Shown: one piece after another, positions 46,934 through 56,301 of the stretch
How the letters are laid out: each line of letters begins with the position of its first letter
How positions within the stretch are numbered: position 1 is the first letter of the stretch
DNA from: Streptomyces aureoverticillatus
Lineage (GTDB): Bacteria; Actinomycetota; Actinomycetes; Streptomycetales; Streptomycetaceae
Reading direction: 5' to 3'
Assembly: GCF_014649395.1 (NCBI RefSeq)
Contig: NZ_BMSY01000001.1
Location: 124,001 to 188,000, forward strand
Length of the DNA stretch: 64,000 nt
The notes under the pieces: model-generated
Seen by the model: the letters and a program-made list of their open reading frames with translations, nothing else
Database searches by the model: none
Told to the model about the DNA's origin: nothing
Translations under genes and position numbers: made by a program

Positions 46934-47701
46934 ATGCCGATCCAGCTTCAAGAGTGCGCCTTCACCTATGGGCGCAGGAAGCCCGCGGTATTCAGCGAGC
47001 TGACCTACACCGCCCCGGACGGCTTCACCGTCCTCCTGGGCCCCAACGGCGCCGGAAAGTCGACGCTGCTCAAACTGGCCGCCGGGGTATCCCGACCCGC
47101 AGTCGGCCACGTGCGTCTGGGCCACCTGGCCTCACACACGCGGGAGTACCGGCAGCGCGTCGCATGGATGCCCCAGACCATCACCGCCATGACCGGCCTC
47201 ACCGCCCGCGAACAGGTCGCCTACACCGGCTGGCTCAAAGGCATGAACCGCACCGACGCCTGGACAGCCGCCCACAGGGCCCTCACCCGCGTCGAACTCG
47301 CCGACCGCGCCGACGTGAAGACCAAACACCTCTCCGGCGGCCAGCTCCGCCGCGTCGGAGTCGCCTCCGCCCTCGTCCACGATGCCACCGTGCTCCTCCT
47401 GGACGAGCCCACCGCCGGAATGGACCCCACCCAACGCCGCGTCTTCCGCGACCTGATCCTCAACCTGGCCACCGCGGACGTGCAGGTGCTGATGTCCACG
47501 CATGACGTCGGTGACCTCGCCGAAGAGGCCACGCACGTCACCGTCCTCACCGACGGGCGCATCACGTTCACCGGCACGACCAGTGATTTCCTCGCCCACG
47601 CTCCGGCCGACGCCTCGCAGGCACACAGGGCTGAAGTTGCGTACACCCTGGTCGCCGCACCACCTCCGCTGCCCGCGCAGCACACGCTCGGCACTGAATG
47701 A
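46934..47701 (+). CDS. ABC transporter ATP-binding protein
   Basis: A 255-aa ATPase with Walker A LLGPNGAGKSTLLKL, Q-loop near MPQTITAM, signature LSGGQLRRVGVASAL, Walker B VLLLDEPTAGMD and switch His in STHDVGDLAEEA. It is of the class that drives small export or lantibiotic-immunity-type transporters. It is the fourth gene of the secreted-protein cassette and probably powers the two upstream membrane proteins. Confidence 0.9.
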   Translation: MPIQLQECAFTYGRRKPAVFSELTYTAPDGFTVLLGPNGAGKSTLLKLAAGVSRPAVGHVRLGHLASHTREYRQRVAWMPQTITAMTGLTAREQVAYTGWLKGMNRTDAWTAAHRALTRVELADRADVKTKHLSGGQLRRVGVASALVHDATVLLLDEPTAGMDPTQRRVFRDLILNLATADVQVLMSTHDVGDLAEEATHVTVLTDGRITFTGTTSDFLAHAPADASQAHRAEVAYTLVAAPPPLPAQHTLGTE

Positions 47702-47858
47702 CCGAGTGGTCGGTCCTTTCACTCGCGTTTGACCCCGGGTCGCGTTCCGACGAGTTCGGAGTGGCTCTGCTGGCGACGTGGCGGACCATGGTTGCCCCGT
47801 CGACAGCAGATAGTCGGGCTCTGCGGGGAGCGCGGCGGACGCAGCCCCCACGTCCGGT

Positions 47859-48375
47859 TTGGATCGATCAAACGAAGCCGACCTCCTGGAAGCCATCGGC
47901 GCCTTCTCCGCCGACCGGGTCCTTCGGACCGGAGTGCCATGCCCTCCTCGCCGCCGATCTGCGGGACGCGGACGTACGCGCGGTCCAGGAGCGGGACACC
48001 GAGCGAGAACGTCACCAGCGCACGCTCGGCAACCTCGCGCGCCGCCAGAGCAACCTGCTCCGCCAGGCCCAGGACGCAGACCCCGACGATCCCTTCACAC
48101 GCGGCCTGCACCAGACGTACAACGACCTGGAAACCCGGCGGAAGGCCACCCTCGCCGTCCTAGCGGACCTGGACGCAGCCGACGCCCCCGAACCCGAGCG
48201 GCCGACCGAGCAGAACTCCGTACTCCTCGGCACCCTCCCCCACCCACGCCTCAACCTCACCCGCGTCCCCGAACCCCTCCAGCGACGCCTCTACGAGATC
48301 ACCCACCTCACCGCCCGCCTCCACAAGGACAGCGACGACGTCACCTTCGCCATCCAGCTCCCCGCGCCCCCCCGA
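47859..48375 (+). pseudogene. Relic C-terminus of a second large serine recombinase
   Basis: After a frameshift near 47925, ADLLEAIGAFSADRV joins GPECHALLAADLRDADVRAV, followed by a coiled-coil region (HQRTLGNLARRQSNLLRQAQ) and LPHPRLNLTRVPEPLQRRLYE. This matches, segment by segment, the C-terminal part of the serine integrase at 54.2-56.1 kb (LDALPYLKVDLTRVPEEKQRQLYD). The catalytic and DNA-binding N-terminal parts are gone. It points to an older, nested integration event. Confidence 0.75.
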
Positions 48376-48602
48376 GATCAGCCACGCGGCAGAAGCGATC
48401 ACCGACAACGCCCACCGGCCGCAGCACGCACAAGGGCCCGTGATCGTGAGATCACCGGCCCTTGGCCTACTGCTGATGCGTCCGGCACGGATGCTGTCCG
48501 TGCCCCCCGGTGGGGCGGCGAGTCTTCACACGCGAACTAACTTCCGCCGGGGGCTCTCGCCTTACGGCGGGAACCGGCCGGTCCGCTGGCCCTCCTCCCT
48601 GC

Positions 48603-48931
<329 letters not shown>

Positions 48932-49537
48932 GATGCCCGACTATCGGTGTCCACCGTCAGTCGCCTCAGCCCACTGCCGGAACACCACCTCGGCGGCCTC
49001 CAGACGGGTCAGATCCATCTCGGTACCGGCCAGCTCCTTGCGCAACAGCTCAGCACGTTCCGTGAGCTGGAGTCGCCGTTCGAGTCCACGTCAGCACGTC
49101 CACCATGCGTATCCCTCCCGCGGCAGAAGCTACGAGGCGCCAGGCCCCGATCGTCCGGGAACGCCGGAATCGCCTATGACAGACGATTACCCGCTAATGA
49201 TCACATGCGAGACCAGCACGAGTACCACAACCTCGACCCACACCACCATCTTGACCTGCAAGTTCAGAATGAAATTCGATCATTGATGTGGGCAGGCCTG
49301 GCAGCAAGAGGGCGCACTAGCCATGGGTGTCATGGTCATCGACGAGTCCGTTCTGCACATCCTTGTCGGCGCGTTCGACCGACGGCTGCTGGCCCGGTTT
49401 GCCTCCTTCCGGGCCCTCGCTGGCGTCGATGCCGCGCAGGTCGTGGTCGTGGGCGCCATGCCCTGGTTGTGGGACTCCCTTGGGCTTGTCGACATGCTCG
49501 CGGTCATCCGGCGGTCCCCGTGCTTGGACTTCGAGCC
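48932..49537. other. 600-bp gap with no supported gene
   Basis: Short frames occur on both strands, for example + 49323-49540 (MGVMVIDESVLHILVGAFD), but none has a recognisable family or a good ribosome site. GC falls at 49190-49290. Confidence 0.35.
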
Positions 49538-50493
49538 TCAGTCAACCGGCTCAACGTGGACCGAGAACCAATTAATCGCCGTCTGCGCGTTCTCCAGTGC
49601 CTCCTCGGCGTTGTGGCCTGTAGCGACCGCGAGGACCAGCGCGATCATCACGATCGCCAGGATCAGCAAGTACAACTTCAGACCCGGGGCGCCGAACAGG
49701 GCGAAGGGCAGGACGCGTTCGACCATGCCCTGCCCGGCGTCCGACATGTCGGTGGCCATGATCGCGTGGGCGAGGGCGTTGGAGAGGCTGATCGCCTTAC
49801 CCATCACGGTGAGCGAGGTGGCCGCGGCGACCATGCCGAGCAGCAGGCGCGGGGCGATCTGCTGGAGCGCGTAGCGGGTCTGCACGGTCTCGTAGCCCAT
49901 GACCGTGATGCCGCCCGCTGTCACGAACAGCACGTAGATCCCGGCAGTGGTCCCCAACATCGAGGTCCACAGCTTCTTGATGTCCGCGTGCTGGGTGACG
50001 TCGGGGGTGGCCAGCAAGGTGTCGGCGAGGAACTCGCGGACCGGCTTCATGATCTGCTCGATCAGCATGCCGAGGAACGAGGTGATCGCGTTCACGATCA
50101 GGCCGGGGATGTCGAAGAGCCCACCGAAGCCGAAGCCGCTGCTTCCCTTGTCGCAGTCACTCGGATCACCGTCCGCCTCGCACGCCGCGGGTGTCGGCCC
50201 CGGCGTCGGCTCCGGTGGTGAGGGCCGCTCTGGTCCGGGGGTGGGGCGGTCCGGCGCGGGGGTTGGCCCGGGCGCGGGCTCGGGTGTCGGCTCGGGCCCG
50301 GAATCCGGGGAGGGGGCGGCGGGGCCGGGCGCGGGCTGTGGTTCCGGCTGCGGCGGCTCGGGGCCGCGGGCGCTTGAGCCGCCGCGTATGCCGTGTTCGG
50401 GGAGGCGGACGTGGCGGTCAGCGGTACCGGGGCCAGGACGGCCAGGGCGAAGAACAAGGGCAAGAGGCGGACGAGACGCTTTGTGCGGGTCAC
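49538..50493 (-). pseudogene. TrbL/VirB6-like conjugation membrane protein, frameshifted
   Basis: The signal peptide and start (GTG 50493, VTRTKRLVRLLPLFFALAVL) are in one frame. The rest lies in a second frame, joined near 50370: a Pro/Glu-rich linker, then LIVNAITSFLGMLIEQIM and several membrane helices (GIYVLFVTAGGITVMGY, LLLGMVAAATSLTVM, LYLLILAIVMIALVLAV). Layout and neighbouring pilin-like gene suggest a VirB6/TrbL-type mating-channel component. GTG overlaps the upstream stop as GTGA. The indel sits in GC-rich low-complexity DNA, so a sequence error is possible. Confidence 0.6.
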
Positions 50494-50867
50494 TGCCCGC
50501 CCCCGCCCGCACCGACGATGCCCTTCAACACCGTCACGATGACGGGGGCGAGGATCGCCAGGCCGTAGCCGATGGCCGCGGCCCTCAACGCCCTTTTGGC
50601 GGCTTCGACTTCGCCGGGATCGCCGCCTGCCATCAGGTAGCGCAGCCCACCGAAGGTAAGGAACAGGGTGGCTAGCCCGGCGAGGAGGCCGACGATCCAG
50701 TTCCGCAGATTCGTGATGACGGACGGGATGTCCTCGACCGCCCACACGTACGGCGTGTCCGCCAGCAGCACGAACGCGGTGCAGGCCGTGACGAACCCGA
50801 GCCGGAAGAACCAGCGGCCGAGCGGCCGGATCCCCGGCCGGCCGGGTCGACGGAGCCTCGCGAGCAT
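50490..50867 (-). CDS. VirB2/TrbC pilin-like membrane protein
   Basis: A 125-aa protein from ATG (complement of 50865-50867) behind GGAGG. It has three hydrophobic segments: FFRLGFVTACTAFVLLA, WIVGLLAGLATLFLTFGG and AAIGYGLAILAPVIVTVL. The middle motif FGGLRYLMAGGDPGEVEAAK is typical of TrbC/VirB2-like proteins next to VirB6-like genes in actinomycete elements. It is coupled to the downstream TrbL-like gene. Bases 50868-51162 upstream show no gene. Confidence 0.68.
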   Translation of the reverse strand: MLARLRRPGRPGIRPLGRWFFRLGFVTACTAFVLLADTPYVWAVEDIPSVITNLRNWIVGLLAGLATLFLTFGGLRYLMAGGDPGEVEAAKRALRAAAIGYGLAILAPVIVTVLKGIVGAGGGGQ

Positions 50868-51162
50868 GGCAGCACACCTCCATCGGACACACAGCAGGAC
50901 AGAACGGAAGAGAGGGGAGCAGGAGACGGGGCCGCCCCGAGGAGCGCGGTAGAAGCAGGCGCGGGGTGAGCAGAACCCTGGGCCCGGGGCCGACCTCCTC
51001 GCGGGGATGCGGCAGACGGGTTTCTCGGGTGTCAGCACGAGACGGTCGTACTCACCCCGCACCATGCGGCGCCCGGTCCGGGGTAGCGGCCGCCACCCCG
51101 GGCCAGAACGGGCGGCCCGGTCCGAAGCCGGGCAGGGCCTCCGTCATCGTGAGTAGAGACTC

Positions 51163-51191
51163 CGGTGACAGGAATTGACATCCCGTCACCG
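51163..51191 (-). terminator. Hairpin after the sigma-like gene
   Basis: CGGTGAC (51163-51169) pairs with GTCACCG (51185-51191), with a 15-base loop, just beyond the full-length end of the minus-strand gene at 51212. Confidence 0.45.
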
Positions 51192-51211
51192 AACATCCTC
51201 CGACCGGACGC

Positions 51212-52066
51212 CTACAGCGCCTGCAGCTGGCGGCGCAGGTGGGCGATCAGATGCTGCTCTGCGGCACTGCGGTGCCGGTAGAGCTGACGCACACTCACCC
51301 CCCGCTCCTCAGCCAGGCGGTGCATCGGCTCGCCGTCGAGGCGGGTACGGGCGATCAGCCGCGCCTCGGCCACGTCCACCACACGGGACTACACGGCGCG
51401 GGCGAGCACCGTCAGCTCGTCCACCGGCTCACCGTGATCCGCCCCCGACGGAGCGGACCATTGGTCCAGGTGCGCTGCCGCCTGGTCGGTCTCACAGGTG
51501 GCGCGGCGGCGTGCGGCATACGCCAGCCGGTGCACGGCCCGGTCGGCCGCACTGAACAGCTCCCGGTCCAGCCGCTCCGCCCCTGGGTCCACGGTGAGCA
51601 GGGCCATGGTGACGGCGGCCAGGGCCTCCTGCTCGACCTCGGCGCGCTCCAGATGAGCGGGGCGGGCCAGCCGGGCAAGCATCCGGCGCAGCACCGGAAC
51701 GGTCATGGCCACGGCGACCACGCCCCACGGCTCGCCCAGTTCGCGGGCGCGTCGTACCACCTCACGCCAGGTCTGCTCGCGCAGTTCGGCCCGGGTGGAC
51801 GGGTGGGCGAGATGGGTGCGGACCCGGTCGACCGGCCACGCTGCACGGTCCGGGGCATCGCACACCAGGCGCGCGGGGAAGGTGAGCGGCTCAGCGCCGT
51901 GGGCGAGGGCGAGGAACGCTTGCTCCAGCTCCCCGAGCGGGGAACGAAGACTGCTCTGCGGATGAGCGGAGGGGCGGTGGGGCGGTGGGGCGGTGGGCGT
52001 GGTGACGGTGGTGCATGGTGCATCTCCCGTGACGGCGTGGACAACTTCCGCCGCCACCCCTCCCAA
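51212..52066 (-). pseudogene. Sigma-like regulator split by an in-frame amber codon
   Basis: The frame runs 225 codons from TTG 52066 to a TAG (complement of 51389-51391). Without any shift it then continues for 58 more codons to TAG at 51212. The segment after the amber has a clear helix-turn-helix of sigma region-4/LuxR type (RLAEERGVSVRQLYRHRSAAEQHL). The upstream part is helical (ELREQTWREVVRRARELG). The two parts look like one protein. Loss of the DNA-binding end would inactivate it. It lies beside conjugation-type genes and may have controlled them. Confidence 0.6.
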
Positions 52067-52139
52067 GGCCCCGTGTCACCGCCGGCCCCTCCGCAGGCCA
52101 GTACCGCGTCACCGCCGGTCGAATGGTCCGGCATGTGCG

Positions 52140-52859
52140 ATGGCCCGCCCGCAGACCGCCCTCAACGGGCGCCCCGGCGGCACCGTGGTCGTCACCACCC
52201 GCCCGTGGCGTGAGCGCGGCGAACTCATCGACCTGCCCTCCGCCGTCCTCGCCGCCGGCCAGGCAGCCGGTCTCACTCCCGCTGAGCGCTGCGTCGCCCT
52301 CCTCGCCGGTATCCGCGACAGCCGCCTGATCAACCGCCCGTCGTTCTTCCAGATGAAGAACGTCCGCGACGCCCGCCACCAGGGCATCCCCCTCGCGGTG
52401 ATCCAGCACGAAGACGTCCTGGTCTTCACCCGGCCGGAACACCACACCAAACAACCCGCGACAACACAGCGACGTCCCGGCGCACCGGCGCGCGGCCAGG
52501 ACCGCCTGCCCGCACACATCCGCAGCCGCCCTCCGATCCCGCACCTGCTCCCACAAGGCCCGCCGTGGCGGCCACTGACCTGCTCATCGGCAGCCTGTTC
52601 TCCGGGATCGGCGGCCTGGACCTCGCCATCCAGGCCGTACTCGGCGGCCGCGTTGCCTGGCACGCGGAAAGCGACCCGCACGCGGCCCGCCACTGGCCCG
52701 ATACCCCCAACCTGGGCGACGTCGAGGCCATCGACTGGCACAACGCTGCCCCCGTGTGCGTCCTCACCGCTGGATTCCCCTGCCAGGACCTCTCCGTCGC
52801 CGGCCCTCGTACCGGACTCACCTCCGGTACCCGCTCCGGTCTGTGGCACTACGCCGTAG
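52140..52859 (+). CDS. Small accessory protein upstream of the cytosine methylase
   Basis: From ATG 52140 (MARPQTALNGRPGG) the first 130 residues look coding (GLTPAERCVALLAGIRDSRL, FFQMKNVRDARHQGIPLAVIQHEDVLVF). The frame has no stop until 52859, but from 52565 it overlaps the methylase in another frame, so the natural end is probably near 52560 and has been lost by a small change. The function is unknown. The position directly ahead of a cytosine methylase suggests a shared transcript. Confidence 0.5.
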   Translation: MARPQTALNGRPGGTVVVTTRPWRERGELIDLPSAVLAAGQAAGLTPAERCVALLAGIRDSRLINRPSFFQMKNVRDARHQGIPLAVIQHEDVLVFTRPEHHTKQPATTQRRPGAPARGQDRLPAHIRSRPPIPHLLPQGPPWRPLTCSSAACSPGSAAWTSPSRPYSAAALPGTRKATRTRPATGPIPPTWATSRPSTGTTLPPCASSPLDSPARTSPSPALVPDSPPVPAPVCGTTP

Positions 52860-53862
52860 ATGCCATCGAAGCGCTCAACCCCTGCCTGGTGGTGATCGAA
52901 AATGTCCGAGGCCTGCTCTCCACCCGCGCCGGAACCCACACCCTTCGCCACCTGGAACCCTGCCCGCGGTGTGTGGGAAACCCCTCCGGTCAACCCCGCA
53001 TGCGGGCACTGGGCGTGCTACTCGCAGACCTGGCCGACCTCGGGTACGACGCGAACTGGACGTGCGTACGCGCCTCTGACATCGGCGCACCGCACCGCCG
53101 GGAGCGCGTCTTCCTCACCGCCTGGCCCACAACACCAACAGAACGAGCCATTGTTGAAGACGCCCACGGCGAACCTGGGCAGCAACGGCGGCACCCAGCA
53201 CCCGGCCAAACGGAAGGCCGGTGGCCACGGACCCACGCTGGCCGACGAGATCGAGCACCTGCTGCCCACCCCGAAAGCCAGCGACGGTGCCAAGGGCTCA
53301 CCGAACCAGCGGCACGGCGACGGCAGCCTCACCCTTGCCTCCACCGCGGCAGTGCTCGCCGCACAGACCACACCGCCTGCGACCGCCGCAGAGGGGAAGC
53401 ACTCCGCCGTCCGGAAGACGCCGGACCACGGTTCTGCCCCGGCCGATGGGGTCGAGTACCTCCTCCCCACCCCGACATCCTCGGACGGGAACGGCGGCGC
53501 GGGCACCACCCCGAAACGCAAGGGCGGCATGAACCTGAGAACCGCCGTCACTCGCCTGCCCACTGGTGGGGCGCCTACTTGCCCGCCATCCGCCGATGGG
53601 AGCACGTGACCCAACACGCCGCGCCCAGGCCCACGGCGCCCGGCACGCGCCGGCTGTCCGCCGCGTTCGTCGAGTGGATGATGGGCCTCGACGGCCATGT
53701 CACCGGTACCCCGGCCTCTCCCGTGCGGTTCAACTCCGGCTCCTCGGCAACAGCGTCGTCCCCCACCAAGCCGCACACGCCATGAATCTCCTGCTCCCCG
53801 CAGGCATCCCACCGTGCGGCTGTCCACTGCATTGCGACACGCAAGCGGGAGCTGAGTGCTGA
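52565..53862 (+). pseudogene. DNA (cytosine-5) methyltransferase, multiply frameshifted
   Basis: A C5 methylase assembled from three frames. Motif I is LFSGIGGLDLAIQ, motif IV GFPCQDLSVAG with the catalytic Cys, motif VI ENVRGLL and motif VIII RRERVF, all in the first frame. The variable target-recognition part (LLPTPKASDGAKGS) lies in the second, from about 53135. The protein returns to the first frame near 53560 (LSAAFVEWMMGL) and shifts again near 53715 to motif X (LLGNSVVPHQAAHAMN). At least three indels interrupt it, so it is probably inactive. Confidence 0.78.
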
Positions 53863-53921
53863 ACACCCCGCCACGGCCCCGCGTCAACGTACAAGATCGC
53901 GGTCTTGACGACGGGGTCGAG

Positions 53922-54172
53922 ATGGAGCGTCCATGGACGCCGACCACCCACAGACCCGAGGAACCCACCAGCTCAGCCAGCGGTTTGCGCGTGGTCGTCG
54001 AGTACGTCGTCGTCGACGGCGAGGATGCCCAGGCTCTGGCCCAGCGCCAAGCGGTCGCCATCCGCGAGGTGCTGGAATGGCTGTACGCCCACCACGGCGA
54101 CACCGCTCCCACCGCAGAGCGTGAGCTCCCGCCCGACCTGCGGGAGAGGGACAGCACATGCCGGAAGCCGAG
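53922..54172 (+). CDS. Small protein ahead of the serine integrase
   Basis: From ATG 53922 (MERPWTPTTHRP). The core GLRVVVEYVVVDGEDAQALAQRQAVAIREVLEWLYAHHGD looks like a genuine small folded protein. The frame lacks a stop where the integrase begins (54158) and stays open to 55664, so the end is uncertain. The function is unknown; it is probably translated with the integrase. Confidence 0.45.
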
Positions 54173-56163
54173 ACTGGCGCCCCACCCTGGGCACCCGAAG
54201 TGCCGGACCGGCCCTGGTCCACGAGCAGCATCCCGGACGCGGCAGCCATCCTCGTCAGCGTGCCCGTGGCCTGGCTCGGCCGTACCTCCACCGAGGACGC
54301 CCAGGACCCCACGCTGTCCCTCCCCCGGCAGCTCCGCAACGCCAGAGCCGCGCTGCCGCCTGGCTGGGTCATCGTCGCCCACTTTTACGACGTCGAATCC
54401 GGCCGGAAAGAGCTGGACAAACGTGGCCGATCTCTCGCGCACCAGCAGTTCGCCATCCCCATTCCGCGCGACGGCAGCATCTCGGATCTCCTCGAAGAGG
54501 CCCAACGCCCGGACCGTCGCTTCGCCGCCGTCATCTGCGAATCCATTGAGCGCGTTGCGAGACGCACGTACTTCGGCACCAAGATCGAGTATGAGCTGGA
54601 GCAGGCCGGCGTCGCTCTGTGCGCCGCCGACGAGCCGATCGTCACTGGACGTGGCGCCAAGCGCGCCACCCCGACCCTCACTCGGCGCGTCAAGCAGGCC
54701 GTCTCCGAGTGGTACGTCCTGCAGATGCTGGAGCTGTCCTGGGACGGCTTCGTCGAGCACACCAAGCAGGGCTGGAACACCGGCAAGCCGCCGTACGGCT
54801 ATCTGGCCAAGAAGGTCCCGCACCCGGTCCCGGCCCGCCGTGCCGAAGGCCGCACCAAACACAGGCTGGTCCCCGACCTCGCCCGCTCCCCGGCCGTCAC
54901 CCACATCTTCCAGCTCCGCGGACTGGACAAGCTCGGCTATGACGCCATCGCCGACCGCCTCAACCTCGACCGGGCCGCCTACCCGCCCCGGAGCCGACCC
55001 GAGCCGACGCCGCGCTCGGCCGCTGGAGCGGCTCCGCCGTACGCGAGATCCTCAGGAACCCGAAATACACCGGCTACCAAGTATGGAACCGCCGCGCGAC
55101 GAAGAAAGGCGGCCGCGACAACGCCCCGAAGGACTGGGTCTGGTCGCCCCGGCCCACCCACGAACCGCTCGTCACCCGGGAACTCTTCGACACGGTCTCC
55201 ACCATGTCCAAGAAGCGGCAGGGCTCACGCACCACCCCCGGCAAGAACAACCATCCCGCTACACAGCGTTCCTACATCTTGCGGTCCTACGTCATGTGCG
55301 ACCTCTGCAACCGCCGCATGTTCGGCAAAAGCCGCCACCAGATCTCGTACTACGCCTGCGAGCCGGACCCGAACGAGCACCGCAGCCAACCTTGGTTCCC
55401 CACCCACCCCAAGAGCCTGTGGATCCGCGAAGAGGACTTGCTCACATCCGTCTCGTACTTCTTCGCCACCTGCGTCTTCGGCCCCGACCGCCGTACGCAT
55501 CTCAACACGGCCCTCGAAGCCGCACGCCACGCCGTCGACGGTCCCGCGGAACGCGTCGCCCGCGAACGCGACGCCCTGGGGCAGGCCATCGCGGCCATCG
55601 AACAACGTCAGAACCGCCTCATCCAGGCGCTCGCGGAGGGCATGGGCGGCATTGCACAGGATGAGGGACCCGATCCGGACGACGAGCGGGCGTTCCGTGA
55701 CGGAATCCGCAAAGAGCACACAACCCTGGGTGCACAGCGCAAGGCCCTGTCCGAACAGATGGCGCGGCTCGAAACCCCAGGTCCCGTGGCCAAGCCCGAC
55801 AACGCCGCCCTGCTCGACGCACTCCCGTACCTCAAGGTGGACCTCACCCGTGTCCCCGAAGAGAAGCAACGTCAGCTCTACGACGCCTTCGGCTTGGAAG
55901 TCCGCTACAGCCGCCCCCGCGAAGAACTCGCCCTGCGGGTCACCATCCCGGGCCACATGGTTGACGCACTGGCGCGCATCACCCGTGGGCTGGACATGGG
56001 GAACAAAAAATCGGGTGCCCGCACCGAAGTGCTGACACCCGATCATGGCACCCGGGCTCGTAAATCGAGACATACTGCCCGATCCCGTTCCCATGTTGTG
56101 GGTGCCCCCGGCAGGATTCGAACCTGCGCACACGGCTCCGGAGGCCGTTGCTCTATCCCCTGA
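54158..56163 (+). pseudogene. Large serine recombinase (integrase), frameshifted, ending inside tRNA-Arg
   Basis: A site-specific serine integrase. The N-terminal catalytic domain has the GRTST serine motif, DPTLSLPRQLRNARAALP and FYDVESGRKELD. A recombinase domain follows (GWNTGKPPYGYLAKKV). Near 54983 the frame changes by one base: AAYPP continues as APEPTRADAALGRW, VREILRNPKYTGYQVWNRR in the other frame. Then come a Cys zinc ribbon (YVMCDLCNRRMF), a long coiled coil and LTRVPEEKQRQLYDAFGLEV. The last 21 or so codons (GAPGRIRTCAHGSGGRCSIP) are tRNA-Arg sequence read antisense. Adjacent position and tRNA overlap mark it as the island's integrase; the frameshift probably disables it. Confidence 0.8.
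56100..56112. other. Candidate right attachment site (attR)
   Basis: GGGTGCCCCCGGC, identical to 17714-17726 and in the same orientation. It spans the 3' end of tRNA-Arg(CCG) (56103-56112) and three flanking bases, next to the integrase. Confidence 0.65.
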
Positions 56164-56174
56164 GCTACGGGGGC
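56103..56174 (-). tRNA. tRNA-Arg (anticodon CCG)
   Basis: A 72-nt cloverleaf on the minus strand. Acceptor GCCCCCG pairs with CGGGGGC with discriminator A. The D-arm is GCTCAGGGGATAGAGC. The anticodon stem ACGGC/GCCGT holds loop CTCCGGA with anticodon CCG, reading CGG. The T-arm is GCAGG-TTCGAAT-CCTGC. CCA is not encoded, as is common in Streptomyces. It is the integration target of the island, and its sequence is kept intact. Confidence 0.96.
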
Positions 56175-56301
56175 GTGTCGGTCGCTGTGTGGCGGCGACG
56201 GGTAGAACACTACCAGCTTCGTGGGGGTCGTCAGGAACCGGTATTCGTGCAGCGTCCGGGGGCCTCGCGGGGTGCCCCGGACGCGTGCGCGAGGGTGGGC
56301 G

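Noticed and set aside
53856..55664. 602-codon + frame overlapping the integrase
   Set aside because: Only its first part (to about 54160) looks coding; the remainder is an out-of-frame shadow of the integrase.
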